Position numbers and translations under genes: made by a program. From Nitriliruptor sp040882055 (lineage in GTDB: Bacteria > Actinomycetota > Nitriliruptoria > Nitriliruptorales > Nitriliruptoraceae): DNA of 64,000 nt. Below, in pieces: positions 24,632 through 32,972 of the stretch. Every line of letters begins with the position of its first letter. Position 1 is the first letter of the stretch. The notes under the pieces are model-generated. The model had not been told where the DNA came from, made no database searches, and saw nothing but the letters and a program-made list of their open reading frames with translations. The stretch is taken from assembly GCA_040882055.1 (NCBI GenBank), contig JBBECA010000072.1, forward strand, positions 14,311 to 78,310. Direction: 5' to 3'.

Positions 24632-26968
24632 TCACGCCCGTTCGTCCGTCGGCGCTGGCCGGCCGGCTTGCGGCACCGTCCCGGGCACGTGGAGACCGAG
24701 GTGTGCCGCGTGCCAGGCCAGCACGTCGGCGCGCTCGTCGAGCAGCATGGCGACGGGCTTGCCGGCGCCATGCCCGGCCGCCACGTCGACGCGCAGCAGC
24801 ACGGGGGCATCGCCCGCCTGCGCCGCCTGCAGGGCCGCGGCGAACTTGTAGGAGTGGGCGGGGACGACGCGGTCGTCGGTGTCGCCGGTGGTGACGAGGG
24901 TCGCCGGGTAGGCCACGGGCGGCGATCGCAGCGCACGGTGGTAGGGCGACAGCGCGTGCAGCACCGGGAACACCTCCGGGTCGTCCGGTGAGCCGTAGTC
25001 GCTCGTCCAGGCCCACCCGATCGTGAAGCGGTGGAAGCGCAGCAGGTCGAGCACACCGACCTCGGGGACGGCGCTGGCGAACCTCGCCGGCTCGGCCGTG
25101 ATGCAGGTGCCGACGAGCAGACCGCCGTTGGACCGCCCCTCGATGCCGAGGTGCGCCGGTGCGGACCAGACCTCGTCGACGGCATCACCGCTGGCCAGCT
25201 CGGGGGAGCTCGGGGCGACGTCGCCGACCACGCCGCGGGTGGCGTGGATCCTCCCGTCGCGATCGTCGCCGGTGAGCCACGCAGCCACCGCGAGCCCGTC
25301 GGCCTCGACGGCGGGACGGTTCGCCCCCCGGCCCGCGTCGTGCCAGGCCCTGCCGAACTCGCCGCCGCCACGCAGGCACGCGACCGCCAGCAGCCCGCCG
25401 GCGTCGACCCACGCCCGCCACGCGGGACGGAACGTCGGCGTCACAGGGATGTCGAACCCGCCGTAGCCCCAGAGCACGGTCGGCACGTCACCGGACGGCT
25501 CGACGTCGGCACGGTGCACGAGGAAGACCGGCACCCCGACCGTCTCGGCGCCGCGCCCGTCACCGGTGTGCCCGTCGTGGTGGACCACGACCTGCTCGGT
25601 GACGATCGGGACCGACGGCGCGGGGACCGCGGAGGGGGTGACCAGCCGCGAGGTGCGGGTGACGAGATCGTGGTGCCAGATCTCGTCGGCGCGGGTGAAG
25701 GAGCTGATGCCGACGTGCACGCTCGTGTCCGTGCGGCCTCCCGTCACGGCGGTGACGGTGCTGAAGGGTGGGAGGTCGACGTCGTGGGTGAAGGCGCCGG
25801 TGCGGGCGTCGTGGACCGCCAACCGGGAGGTCGCCTCGTGGAGGGAGGACACCACGAGCCAGGCCGGGTCGCCGGGTTCGTCCCCGCCGACCAGGCGCAC
25901 CGAACCGAGGCGTTGGTCGGACGCGCCGACGAGCTCGCGCCGTGCCGAGGCGTCGGCGAGGTCGATGGCCAGCACGCGGCCCATCGGCGCGTCGAGGTCG
26001 GTGACGACCACCAGCTCGTCGCGGCCGGTGTCGTCGGTGAGCACACCGACCACGTCGTAGCGGGCGTCGTCGTCGTCGAGCAGTGGCTCGACCGGCCCGA
26101 TGTCGACCGTCGCGTCCTCGCCCTCCGCCGTGTGGGAGGGGGTCAACGGCGCGGCGTGGACGCGGTTGGTCGGGTCGGTCCCGCGCCAGACGCTCAGCAC
26201 CAGCCACCGATCCCCGTGGACGACGTGGGGTTGGAAGCCCCACTCCGGGTGGTCGGGCCGCTCGTGCACGACCGGGTCGGGACCGCGGTGGCCGACCTCG
26301 TGCCGCTGCAGCCGTTGGCCGGTGGTACGGGCGGTGACCTCCTCGCCCGCCGCGGGCTGGTCGTAGGCGCCGTAGAGGAACGAGCGCCCGTCCGGGAGCC
26401 AGGTGGCGGAGGTGAACTTCGACCACGGGACACGGTCCTCACGCTCGACCGCCGCGGGAGCACCCGCCGGGTCGAGCAGGTCGACCACGTGCCAGGTGAT
26501 CCAGTCCGACCCGGCATCCGAGCGGCCGTAGGTCAGGCGCGCGCCGTCCTCGGTGACGGCCAGCCCCGTCAGCGACGCGGTCCCGTCGGCGCTCCAGCTG
26601 TTCGGGTCGAGCAGCGGGCGCCACCGGTCGTCGTCGGGGAGGGGATCGCCGGGTGTCCCGGTTCGGGCGATCCACAGCACGTCCTGGTCCTGCTGGCCGT
26701 CGCTGCGGAGCTGGAACCACGTGCCGCCGCGGCGCCACGGGACACCTCGTCGCGGGACCGCCCAGGTCCGTTCGAGCAGCTCGCGGAAGGCGGTCCGGGC
26801 GGGGAGTCCGGCGAGGACCGGCGTCGTGGCGGCTCGCTGTGACGCCACCCAGGCGCGCACCTCGGCGTCGGTCGGATCCTCGAGCCAGCGGTAGGGATCG
26901 GCCACCTCGACCCCGTGGAGGGTCTCGACCAGCGGTTCGCGGCGGGTGGTGGGCGGCGTGGACGACAG
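24632..26968 (-). CDS. Prolyl oligopeptidase (S9A)
   Basis: A protein of about 778 residues with an N-terminal beta-propeller (starting TLHGVEVADPYRWLED) and a C-terminal alpha/beta hydrolase domain. The catalytic triad is visible: serine in GRSNGG, aspartate in GDTDDRVVP and histidine in AAGHGAGKP. It cleaves after proline in short peptides and has no obvious signal peptide. The start is unusual: TAGCGT (27002-26997) looks like the -10, and the first start with a ribosome site (GGAG, 7 nt away) is CTG at 26968. A GTG at 27031 exists but lies upstream of that -10. Confidence 0.88.
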   Translation of the reverse strand: MSSTPPTTRREPLVETLHGVEVADPYRWLEDPTDAEVRAWVASQRAATTPVLAGLPARTAFRELLERTWAVPRRGVPWRRGGTWFQLRSDGQQDQDVLWIARTGTPGDPLPDDDRWRPLLDPNSWSADGTASLTGLAVTEDGARLTYGRSDAGSDWITWHVVDLLDPAGAPAAVEREDRVPWSKFTSATWLPDGRSFLYGAYDQPAAGEEVTARTTGQRLQRHEVGHRGPDPVVHERPDHPEWGFQPHVVHGDRWLVLSVWRGTDPTNRVHAAPLTPSHTAEGEDATVDIGPVEPLLDDDDARYDVVGVLTDDTGRDELVVVTDLDAPMGRVLAIDLADASARRELVGASDQRLGSVRLVGGDEPGDPAWLVVSSLHEATSRLAVHDARTGAFTHDVDLPPFSTVTAVTGGRTDTSVHVGISSFTRADEIWHHDLVTRTSRLVTPSAVPAPSVPIVTEQVVVHHDGHTGDGRGAETVGVPVFLVHRADVEPSGDVPTVLWGYGGFDIPVTPTFRPAWRAWVDAGGLLAVACLRGGGEFGRAWHDAGRGANRPAVEADGLAVAAWLTGDDRDGRIHATRGVVGDVAPSSPELASGDAVDEVWSAPAHLGIEGRSNGGLLVGTCITAEPARFASAVPEVGVLDLLRFHRFTIGWAWTSDYGSPDDPEVFPVLHALSPYHRALRSPPVAYPATLVTTGDTDDRVVPAHSYKFAAALQAAQAGDAPVLLRVDVAAGHGAGKPVAMLLDERADVLAWHAAHLGLHVPGTVPQAGRPAPTDERA

Positions 26969-27148
26969 CGGTGCGCTCCGGAGACGGTGGCGGCCGACGC
27001 TAGCGAGGCGCGCCGGCCGGTCGGGGCGCACCGTCGGGGGTCGAGTGCCGGTGCGACGAGGAGGGGGCGACGGCGAGCCGCGTCGTCCGTACCCTCACTC
27101 GGATCGACCGCCACGCGGCGGTCCCGCAGCGAGCGATCAGGAGGGACG

Positions 27149-27523
27149 GTGCGCCGAGGCCGTACCGACTACCGGATGCAGCGGCGAGCCGTGCTCGCCG
27201 AGCTCCGCAACGGGGTCCGATCGCTCGACGAGGCCCGGGACGCTCACCCCGACCTGCTGCGCGCCGCGACCCACATCGGGTCACCCGCCCGCGAACCGTG
27301 CCCGCTCTGCGACGACACCGAGCTGCGGCTCGTCACCTACGTCTTCGACCGCAAGGCGCCGACGAACCGCGGGGGACGCGCCGTGCCTCGGGAGTCCCTG
27401 GCACGCCAGCACGAGCGGTACGGGGACCTCACCGTCTACACCGTCGAGGTCTGCACCGCCTGCCACTGGCACCACCTCGTGGAGTCGTTCGAGCTGGTGA
27501 CGCGGGACACCGCCGTCGGCTGA
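27149..27523 (+). CDS. DUF5318 family zinc-ribbon protein
   Basis: A 124-residue protein with a four-cysteine zinc ribbon split between CPLC and CTAC, and the conserved tail HWHHLVESFEL. This matches the actinobacterial DUF5318 family, often encoded near penicillin-binding protein genes, though none is here. The GTG at 27149 has a clean GGAGG site; the longer open frame upstream is not coding. Function unknown. Confidence 0.75.
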   Translation: MRRGRTDYRMQRRAVLAELRNGVRSLDEARDAHPDLLRAATHIGSPAREPCPLCDDTELRLVTYVFDRKAPTNRGGRAVPRESLARQHERYGDLTVYTVEVCTACHWHHLVESFELVTRDTAVG

Positions 27524-27552
27524 CACCCCGCAGCCCTCGCTGCCGGTCCCGG

Positions 27553-28104
27553 TCAGCGGGGGATGAGCGCGCCGAGCAGCAGCAGGGCCGCGCCGCCGAT
27601 CAGCACCCCGGCGCCGGCGCCGGCGTACCAGCCGAGCAGCAGGATGACCGCGCCTGCGGCGGCGATGGCCGGCCCGGCCATCCGCGCCCCCTCACCGTCA
27701 CCGGCGTCGACCACGAAGCGGCCGGCACGGTCGACCCAGCCGCCCTCGGGGGCGTCGTACCACCCCGGGGTCGCGCCGCCGAGACCGAGCACCGCGACGG
27801 CATCGTCGGCCGGGAGGCCGTGGACGATCTGGGCCCAGGTGAGGGCGAACTCGGCGCGGAGGTCGCCCTGGTGGGCGGCGTCGACGTACAGCTCGGTGTC
27901 GTCGTCGCGGGTCACGACGCGGTGTTCGATACCGCGCCGGTAGAGGAGTTCGCCGAGACGGCCGGCGACGGCGGGGTGGAAGCGGCCGAGGAGGGCGTCG
28001 GTCCGGGGCGGCAGTGCGGCGCCGACGGGCACCAGCACCTCGCCGCAGCTCGCGCAGGTGGCGACGCTCGGCTCGTACTCGTCCAGGCAGCGGGGGCAGC
28101 GCAT
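27553..28104 (-). CDS. Zinc-ribbon membrane protein, unknown
   Basis: A 183-residue protein with an N-terminal zinc ribbon (MRCPRCLDEYEP, CASCGEVLV), a soluble middle region whose REFALTWAQIVHGL and RRGIEHRVVTRD-like segments suggest a small alpha/beta fold, and two C-terminal membrane helices rich in Gly/Ala. The ATG at 28104 follows TAGCCT (28117-28112) by 7 nt with no ribosome site, so it is probably leaderless. It is divergent from alaX. Function unknown. Confidence 0.7.
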   Translation of the reverse strand: MRCPRCLDEYEPSVATCASCGEVLVPVGAALPPRTDALLGRFHPAVAGRLGELLYRRGIEHRVVTRDDDTELYVDAAHQGDLRAEFALTWAQIVHGLPADDAVAVLGLGGATPGWYDAPEGGWVDRAGRFVVDAGDGEGARMAGPAIAAAGAVILLLGWYAGAGAGVLIGGAALLLLGALIPR

Positions 28105-28143
28105 CGGTGCGAGGCTACGACACGTCCGCACCGAGGAGCGACC

Positions 28144-28890
28144 GTGACCGACCGCCTGTACGCGACCGACGCCTACGCCTTCGAGGTGGCCGCGACCGTC
28201 GTCGACGTCGACCCCGACACCGACCGGGTGCTGCTCGACCGCACCGTCTTCTACCCCGGTGGCGGGGGCCAGCCCGCCGACCGGGGGATCCTGCTCGTCG
28301 GCACCGACGCCACCGCGACCGCCGAGGCCGGGGACCGTGCCGAGGTGGTGGGGGTGGGCGAGGACGCCCGCGGGGTGTGGCACGAGCTCCGCGGTGGCCT
28401 GCCCGCGGTCGGCTCCCAGGTGCACGGACTGCTCGACGTCGAGCGGCGGTTGGCGCTGATGCGCACCCACACGGCGATGCACGCCCTCTGCGGGGTGGTG
28501 TGGGAGCGGTTCGGGTCCCCGGTGACGGGTGGGAACATGGAGCCCGGCGTCGGCCGGCTCGACTTCGAGTTGCCGGAGTGGGACCCCGAGGACCGTGATC
28601 CGCTCGAGGCGGAGCTCCGGCGCCAGTTGGCCGCCGCCCGCCCGGTCGAGGTGGCGTTCCTCCCGCGCGCGGCGGCGGACCTCGACCCGTCGCTGATCCG
28701 TACCAAGGTGTCGTTGCTGCCCGACGACCTCGAGGTGGTGCGCGTCATCGACATCGTCGGGCTCGACCGTCAGGCGGACGGCGGCACCCACGTGCGTTCG
28801 ACGGCGGAGGTGGGTGACGTCCGCATCGCGAAGGTCGAGTCGAAGGGTCGCGGCTTCCGCCGCATCCGGTTGGCGCTCGGCGACGCTTAG
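28144..28890 (+). CDS. Alanyl-tRNA editing protein AlaX
   Basis: A 248-residue stand-alone relative of the alanyl-tRNA synthetase editing domain, which hydrolyses mischarged Ser- or Gly-tRNA(Ala). Motifs: FYPGGGGQPADRG, the zinc/catalytic HTAMHAL and DGGTHVRSTAEVG. The position before GGTH that is Cys in AlaRS is Asp here. The GTG at 28144 has a GAGGAG site. With dtd in the same window it adds to tRNA quality control. The 3' end overlaps the convergent next gene by 4 nt. Confidence 0.88.
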   Translation: MTDRLYATDAYAFEVAATVVDVDPDTDRVLLDRTVFYPGGGGQPADRGILLVGTDATATAEAGDRAEVVGVGEDARGVWHELRGGLPAVGSQVHGLLDVERRLALMRTHTAMHALCGVVWERFGSPVTGGNMEPGVGRLDFELPEWDPEDRDPLEAELRRQLAAARPVEVAFLPRAAADLDPSLIRTKVSLLPDDLEVVRVIDIVGLDRQADGGTHVRSTAEVGDVRIAKVESKGRGFRRIRLALGDA

Positions 28891-29186
28891 CGGCGGTCCG
28901 AGCCTTCCGAGCCGTCCTGGTGCTCCGAGCCGGGGCCGCCCGGCTCGGCCGGGTCCTCGGACCCGTCGTCGTCCTCGGCGAGGAGGCCGGGGAGGGCGAA
29001 GGTGTCGGGCGCGATCTGGCTCGCCGCGACGCCCGCCTCGCCGCAGTCCGGACACCGCTCCTCCCACGGCGTCAGCTCACGGCGACAGGTGGGGCAGCGC
29101 TTGAGGTCGAGGTCGACGTGGAGGCCCGTGGCCCCGAGTCCGCCGCCGTCGTCCTCGTCGCCCTTCTTCGGGTCGATGAACCCCAC
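28887..29186 (-). CDS. Small zinc-ribbon protein, unknown
   Basis: A 99-residue protein with a four-cysteine ribbon (RCPTCRREL, CPDCGE) in the middle and an acidic, disordered tail. The GTG at 29186 has GAGGAG upstream. It is convergent with alaX. It could be a protein-protein or nucleic-acid adaptor; no family was recognised. Confidence 0.6.
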   Translation of the reverse strand: MGFIDPKKGDEDDGGGLGATGLHVDLDLKRCPTCRRELTPWEERCPDCGEAGVAASQIAPDTFALPGLLAEDDDGSEDPAEPGGPGSEHQDGSEGSDRR

Positions 29187-29278
29187 ATGTCGCTCCTCGC
29201 TCCGGTGGCCGGCCGTCCGGCGACGGCGTGGTCAGGACGGGTCCCGGACGGACGATGGTGACCGTCGAGGGCGGCCGC

Positions 29279-29497
29279 TCAGCGCAGGTTGCGACGCAGG
29301 ACGATGACCTCGTCGCCGTAGCCGCTGGCGCTGCGCTCCTCGGTCCAGTCCACCCCGGTGTCGCCGCAGCGGTGCACCGTCCGACCGAGCCCGTCGGTGC
29401 GGGTCCGATCGAGGTGGACGCGTGCGTAGTCCGCAGCGACCGCCCCCGACAGGGTGTTCAGCACGTCGCACCTGCAGCGCACATCGGCGTCCGTCAC
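29279..29497 (-). CDS. Small conserved-looking protein, unknown
   Basis: A 72-residue protein starting at a GTG (29497) with a strong GGAGGAG site. It contains RCRCD near the N-terminus, a third cysteine in VHRCGDTGVDW, and ends with a compact beta-type pattern (DEVIVLRRNLR). Codon bias fits coding. No family recognised; the 262 nt between this gene and the next on the plus strand hold no gene, only an inverted GGTTGG/CCAACC pair at 29611-29648. Confidence 0.5.
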   Translation of the reverse strand: MTDADVRCRCDVLNTLSGAVAADYARVHLDRTRTDGLGRTVHRCGDTGVDWTEERSASGYGDEVIVLRRNLR

Positions 29498-29759
29498 CGC
29501 TCCTCCGGTCCTCGTCCGGTGCAGACGGTACCGACGATGGACGGCGCCACGACGCGGGGCGGCCACCAGGCCGAAGTGTCGACCGTGTGACTAGGCGGAA
29601 CATGATCCGGTTGGGTGATAGCAGTTGACCCGGCCGACCGGCCAACCTGCGCAGGTCCGGAACCGAGGTGGCACCTCCGTCCCGGGTTCGGCCTCGCGCG
29701 TCGCGCGGGGACGTCCACTTCCAGGGGCCTGCCGCGTGGCGGTCCGAGGAGACGCAGCC

Positions 29760-30284
29760 TTGTTGCGCACCATCATCGGTGGTGCCGTTGTCGCTGTGGT
29801 CGCGGGTGTGCTCGCGATCGTGGGGGACGGCATCGGGATCACCGCTCTCTGGCCCGTGCTGCTCGCCGCCGGGGTCGCGCTCGTCGCGGGCCCAGCCGTC
29901 GCGAGCCGCATCGGCAGCTTCGCGCTCGGCGCGGTCGTCGGCTTCGCGGCCATGGCGCTCGACGCGGGCCTCCTGCCGGACGTGGCCGTCGCCGGCGCGA
30001 TCGTGATCGTGGTCGCCATCGCCATCCTGACCGCGGTCGCGGCACTCACACAGGGGTTGCTGCCGCTGTGGGCGAGCCTGGTCGGGTACGCGGCGTTCAC
30101 GGGCTACTACGGCCCGACCTACGCCGAGTCGCCCACCGCGTTCCTGTCCGACGCGCCCGTCGCGCTCGTCGCGGTGCTGCTCGCCGCCGGCGTCGGCGCG
30201 CTCGTCGCGATCGTCGCCGAGCTCGCTGGTGTCGGCGTCACCCGTACCGAGGACCGGCAGGTCGCTGCCGGAGAGGCCGTCTGA
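29760..30284 (+). CDS. Polytopic membrane protein, unknown
   Basis: A 174-residue protein with about six membrane segments and almost no charged loops until its C-terminus. The start is read as TTG at 29760 with a GAGGAG site; there is no coding character upstream. Its stop overlaps the ATG of the following heptad-repeat protein (TGATG), so the two are coupled and may act together in the envelope. DUF1097-like by overall layout, but this is uncertain. Confidence 0.6.
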   Translation: MLRTIIGGAVVAVVAGVLAIVGDGIGITALWPVLLAAGVALVAGPAVASRIGSFALGAVVGFAAMALDAGLLPDVAVAGAIVIVVAIAILTAVAALTQGLLPLWASLVGYAAFTGYYGPTYAESPTAFLSDAPVALVAVLLAAGVGALVAIVAELAGVGVTRTEDRQVAAGEAV

Positions 30285-32635
30285 TGCGCAGGACCATCCG
30301 CCACACCTCCACGCTGGTCGTGCTCGGCGCCCTCGCCGTCGCCACCAGCATGCCCGCCGCCGCCCAGTCGGGTCGCCCGCAGAGCGTCACGCAGCGCCAG
30401 TCGATCCTGACCGAGCTGTCGCCGACCGGTGAGGCCGGGACCTCCCGCGTCTTCACCCAACTGTCGGTGACCGGCGACGGTCCCGTGACCGTCGCGCTGC
30501 CGAACCAGTCGACCTCCGGCCTGCGGAGCCTCGACGGTTTCGGTGGCCCGGACGTCGATGGTGATCAGGTCGTTCACAGCTTCGACGCCTCCGACGAGGA
30601 CGGGGCACGTGCCCGCACCGTCGCCGACAACACCGCCGAGCTGCCGGTGTCGGTCTCGGCCGTCTACCGCCTCGACGGCGAGGAGGTCGAGCCCGGTGAC
30701 CTCGCGGGTGAGGACGGCGAGGTGAGCGTCGAGTACACGGTGCGCAACCTCACCGCCGAGCCGCGCGACATCGTCTCCTTCGACGCCGAGAACAACAAGA
30801 CCGTCGAGACGATGGACATCGCCGTGCCGATGGTCGGCTCGCTGGCGCTGACCCTCCCGCCGAACTTCGCCAACATCGAGGCGCCGGGCGCCGTCACCGC
30901 CGGTGACGGTCGCGGCAACACCGTCGTGAACTACTCGCTGTTGCTGTTCGCGCCCCTCGGGTCCGAGGAGCAGACGGTGACGTGGACCGCGGACGCGGTC
31001 GACACGGCGATCCCGACGACCTCGATCCAGGTCCTGCCGGTCGACGACCGTTCCTTCGGGTCGCTGAGTTCGACCGCTGACGCGTACAAGGGCGCGTCGA
31101 AGTCGCTGAGCGACCTCGGCAACGGTGCGCTCATCATCAACTCGAACCTCCAGCTCCTCGGCGCTGGCGCGTCCGAGCTGCTCGCCGGGCTGAACCAGCT
31201 CGCCGACGGCGCGAACGAGCTGAACGCCGGCCTCGCTGGTCGCGCTGCCCCCGGCGCCCGGCAGCTGTCGGACGGCCTGTCCCAGGCCCGCGCCGGTGGC
31301 GGCGAGCTGTCCACCGGCCTCGGTGAGCTCGCCCTCGGCGCCAACCGTCTGTCCGACGGCCTCGGTGCCGCCCGCGACGGTGGCGCCCGGCTCCAGGCCG
31401 GCATCGCTGGCCTCCCGTCCAGGGTGGAGTCCGGTATCGACACCGCACTCGGTGACACCCTGGCGAACACCGTCCTCCCGAAGCTCGCTGGCAACCTCGA
31501 GACGGGCTTGCAGCAGAACCTCGATGAGGCGCTCCGTGGTCAGCTCAGTCCACAGCTGATCGCCGGCATCGGTCCAGGCCTCGAGGCGGCGTTGACCACA
31601 GCACTCCAGGAGCAGCTGGAACCCCAGCTGATAGCTGGCATGGGTCCTGGTCTGACGGCAGCGCTCACCACCTCGCTTCAGGATGACCTCGCACCGCAGC
31701 TGGTTGGCGCCCTGCAGGCCTCGCTCGCGGAGTCGCTCACCCCAGCGGTCGGAGCGGAGACCGCCGCGGCGATCGCTGCGCAGTTCGCGCAGCAGGCGGC
31801 ACCGACGATCGACGGGGCGTTCGCGCAGTTCGCCGGTCAGTTCGGGCCTGGGTTCGCTGCGGGCTTCTCGCCGAAGCTCGACGCTGCGTTCGCGCAGTTC
31901 GCGGGCGTGTTCGGCCCGGGCTTCGCTGAGGGCTTCACGCCGAAGCTCGACGCTGGCTTCACCGCGTTCTCGGCGCTGTTCGCTCCGGCGTTCGCACAGG
32001 GCTTCGCGGCGCAGGTCGGTCCGAGCTTCGACAGCCTCTCCTCGCAGTTCGCGACCGGTTTCGCGGATGGTCTCGCCGACGGCCTCGAGGAGGAAGCGTT
32101 GCCCGGTTTCCGTCAGTTGAACGGAGGTCTCGCCCAGCTCGACGACGGTGGGCAGCAGCTCGCCGCGGGTGCTGGTCGCGCGGCGGCTGGTTCCGGTGAC
32201 CTCGCCGACGGGCTCGTGCAGCTCGACGACGGTGCTGGTGAGCTCGCTGATGGCCTCGGTGACGCTGCCGACGGTTCGGGGCGGATCGCCGACGGGCTGC
32301 AGGCCGCCGCAGAGGGTGGCGGCAAGCTCGCCGACGGCACGGGTGCGCTCTCGGAAGGCTTCGAGAACCAGCTCATCGCCGGTGTGTCGGCGGGCAAGCA
32401 GGGTGCGTCACAGGACTTCGAGCAGGTCCGGGCGGTCATCGAGCGCGGCCGCGAGGGTGCTGCGCCGTACGGCATCGCTGACGGCGCGGAGTCGACGACC
32501 GTCTTCCAGTTCGACCTCGCTGGGGTCGGCACGGAGGAGGGGGAGACGTCCACGCCGCTCCTGGCCACGCTCGCCGGTCTCGCGCTCGCCGGTGCCGGCG
32601 CGCTCGGGATGGGCCTGAAGCGCAAGCTCGCCTGA
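30284..32635 (+). CDS. Heptad-repeat envelope protein
   Basis: A 783-residue secreted protein: signal peptide (to about residue 28, ending AAAQ), an N-terminal beta-rich domain to about residue 260, two blocks of Leu-x-x-Gly heptads (LADGANELNAGL, LSDGLGAARDGG; then LADGLVQLDDGAGELADGL) like those of YhgE/Pip proteins, and between them two sets of 24-residue repeats (one around PQLIAGMGPGL, one around FAQFAGVFGPGFA). A final membrane helix and KRKLA tail anchor it. The heptads should form long helices. Translation is coupled to the membrane protein upstream. A 15-bp terminator follows. Function unknown. Confidence 0.75.
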   Translation: MRRTIRHTSTLVVLGALAVATSMPAAAQSGRPQSVTQRQSILTELSPTGEAGTSRVFTQLSVTGDGPVTVALPNQSTSGLRSLDGFGGPDVDGDQVVHSFDASDEDGARARTVADNTAELPVSVSAVYRLDGEEVEPGDLAGEDGEVSVEYTVRNLTAEPRDIVSFDAENNKTVETMDIAVPMVGSLALTLPPNFANIEAPGAVTAGDGRGNTVVNYSLLLFAPLGSEEQTVTWTADAVDTAIPTTSIQVLPVDDRSFGSLSSTADAYKGASKSLSDLGNGALIINSNLQLLGAGASELLAGLNQLADGANELNAGLAGRAAPGARQLSDGLSQARAGGGELSTGLGELALGANRLSDGLGAARDGGARLQAGIAGLPSRVESGIDTALGDTLANTVLPKLAGNLETGLQQNLDEALRGQLSPQLIAGIGPGLEAALTTALQEQLEPQLIAGMGPGLTAALTTSLQDDLAPQLVGALQASLAESLTPAVGAETAAAIAAQFAQQAAPTIDGAFAQFAGQFGPGFAAGFSPKLDAAFAQFAGVFGPGFAEGFTPKLDAGFTAFSALFAPAFAQGFAAQVGPSFDSLSSQFATGFADGLADGLEEEALPGFRQLNGGLAQLDDGGQQLAAGAGRAAAGSGDLADGLVQLDDGAGELADGLGDAADGSGRIADGLQAAAEGGGKLADGTGALSEGFENQLIAGVSAGKQGASQDFEQVRAVIERGREGAAPYGIADGAESTTVFQFDLAGVGTEEGETSTPLLATLAGLALAGAGALGMGLKRKLA

Positions 32636-32654
32636 TCCACCGCACCACCCAGCA

Positions 32655-32689
32655 CACGACGCCCCGGCCCTCGCGGCCGGGGCGTCGTG
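32655..32689 (+). terminator. Strong terminator hairpin
   Basis: A perfect 15-bp stem (CACGACGCCCCGGCC at 32655-32669 with its complement at 32675-32689) and 5-nt loop, 20 nt after the heptad-repeat gene. Confidence 0.8.
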
Positions 32690-32756
32690 CGTGCCACCGC
32701 TACCTTCCGCGGAGCCGGACCGCCTCGCTGCCGGCGACCCGCTCAGGAGCTCACGC

Positions 32757-32972
32757 GTGACCCCGGACCCCGCTCGCTGGTACCACCTCGCCGGTCGGCA
32801 GCAGCTCGGCCCCGTCGACCTCGCCACGATGCGGGCGCGGGTGCTCGACGGCACGGTCACCCCGGACACCTACGTGTGGGCCGACGGGATGCCGGACTGG
32901 TTGCCGGCCAAGCAGGTCCCCGCGCTCGTCCCGCCCGAGGATCTCGAGGACGCGCCGGAGGGGTGGCGGTGA
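32757..32972 (+). CDS. GYF_2 domain protein
   Basis: A 71-residue protein that is essentially one GYF_2 domain: RWYHLAGRQQLGPVDLATM, then TYVWADGMPDWLPA. Such domains bind proline-rich peptides. The GTG at 32757 has a GGAG site. Its stop overlaps the tyrS start (GTGA). Several proline-rich proteins in this window (PH-domain pair, SCO7613-like protein) could be partners in principle; that is a guess. Confidence 0.75.
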   Translation: MTPDPARWYHLAGRQQLGPVDLATMRARVLDGTVTPDTYVWADGMPDWLPAKQVPALVPPEDLEDAPEGWR

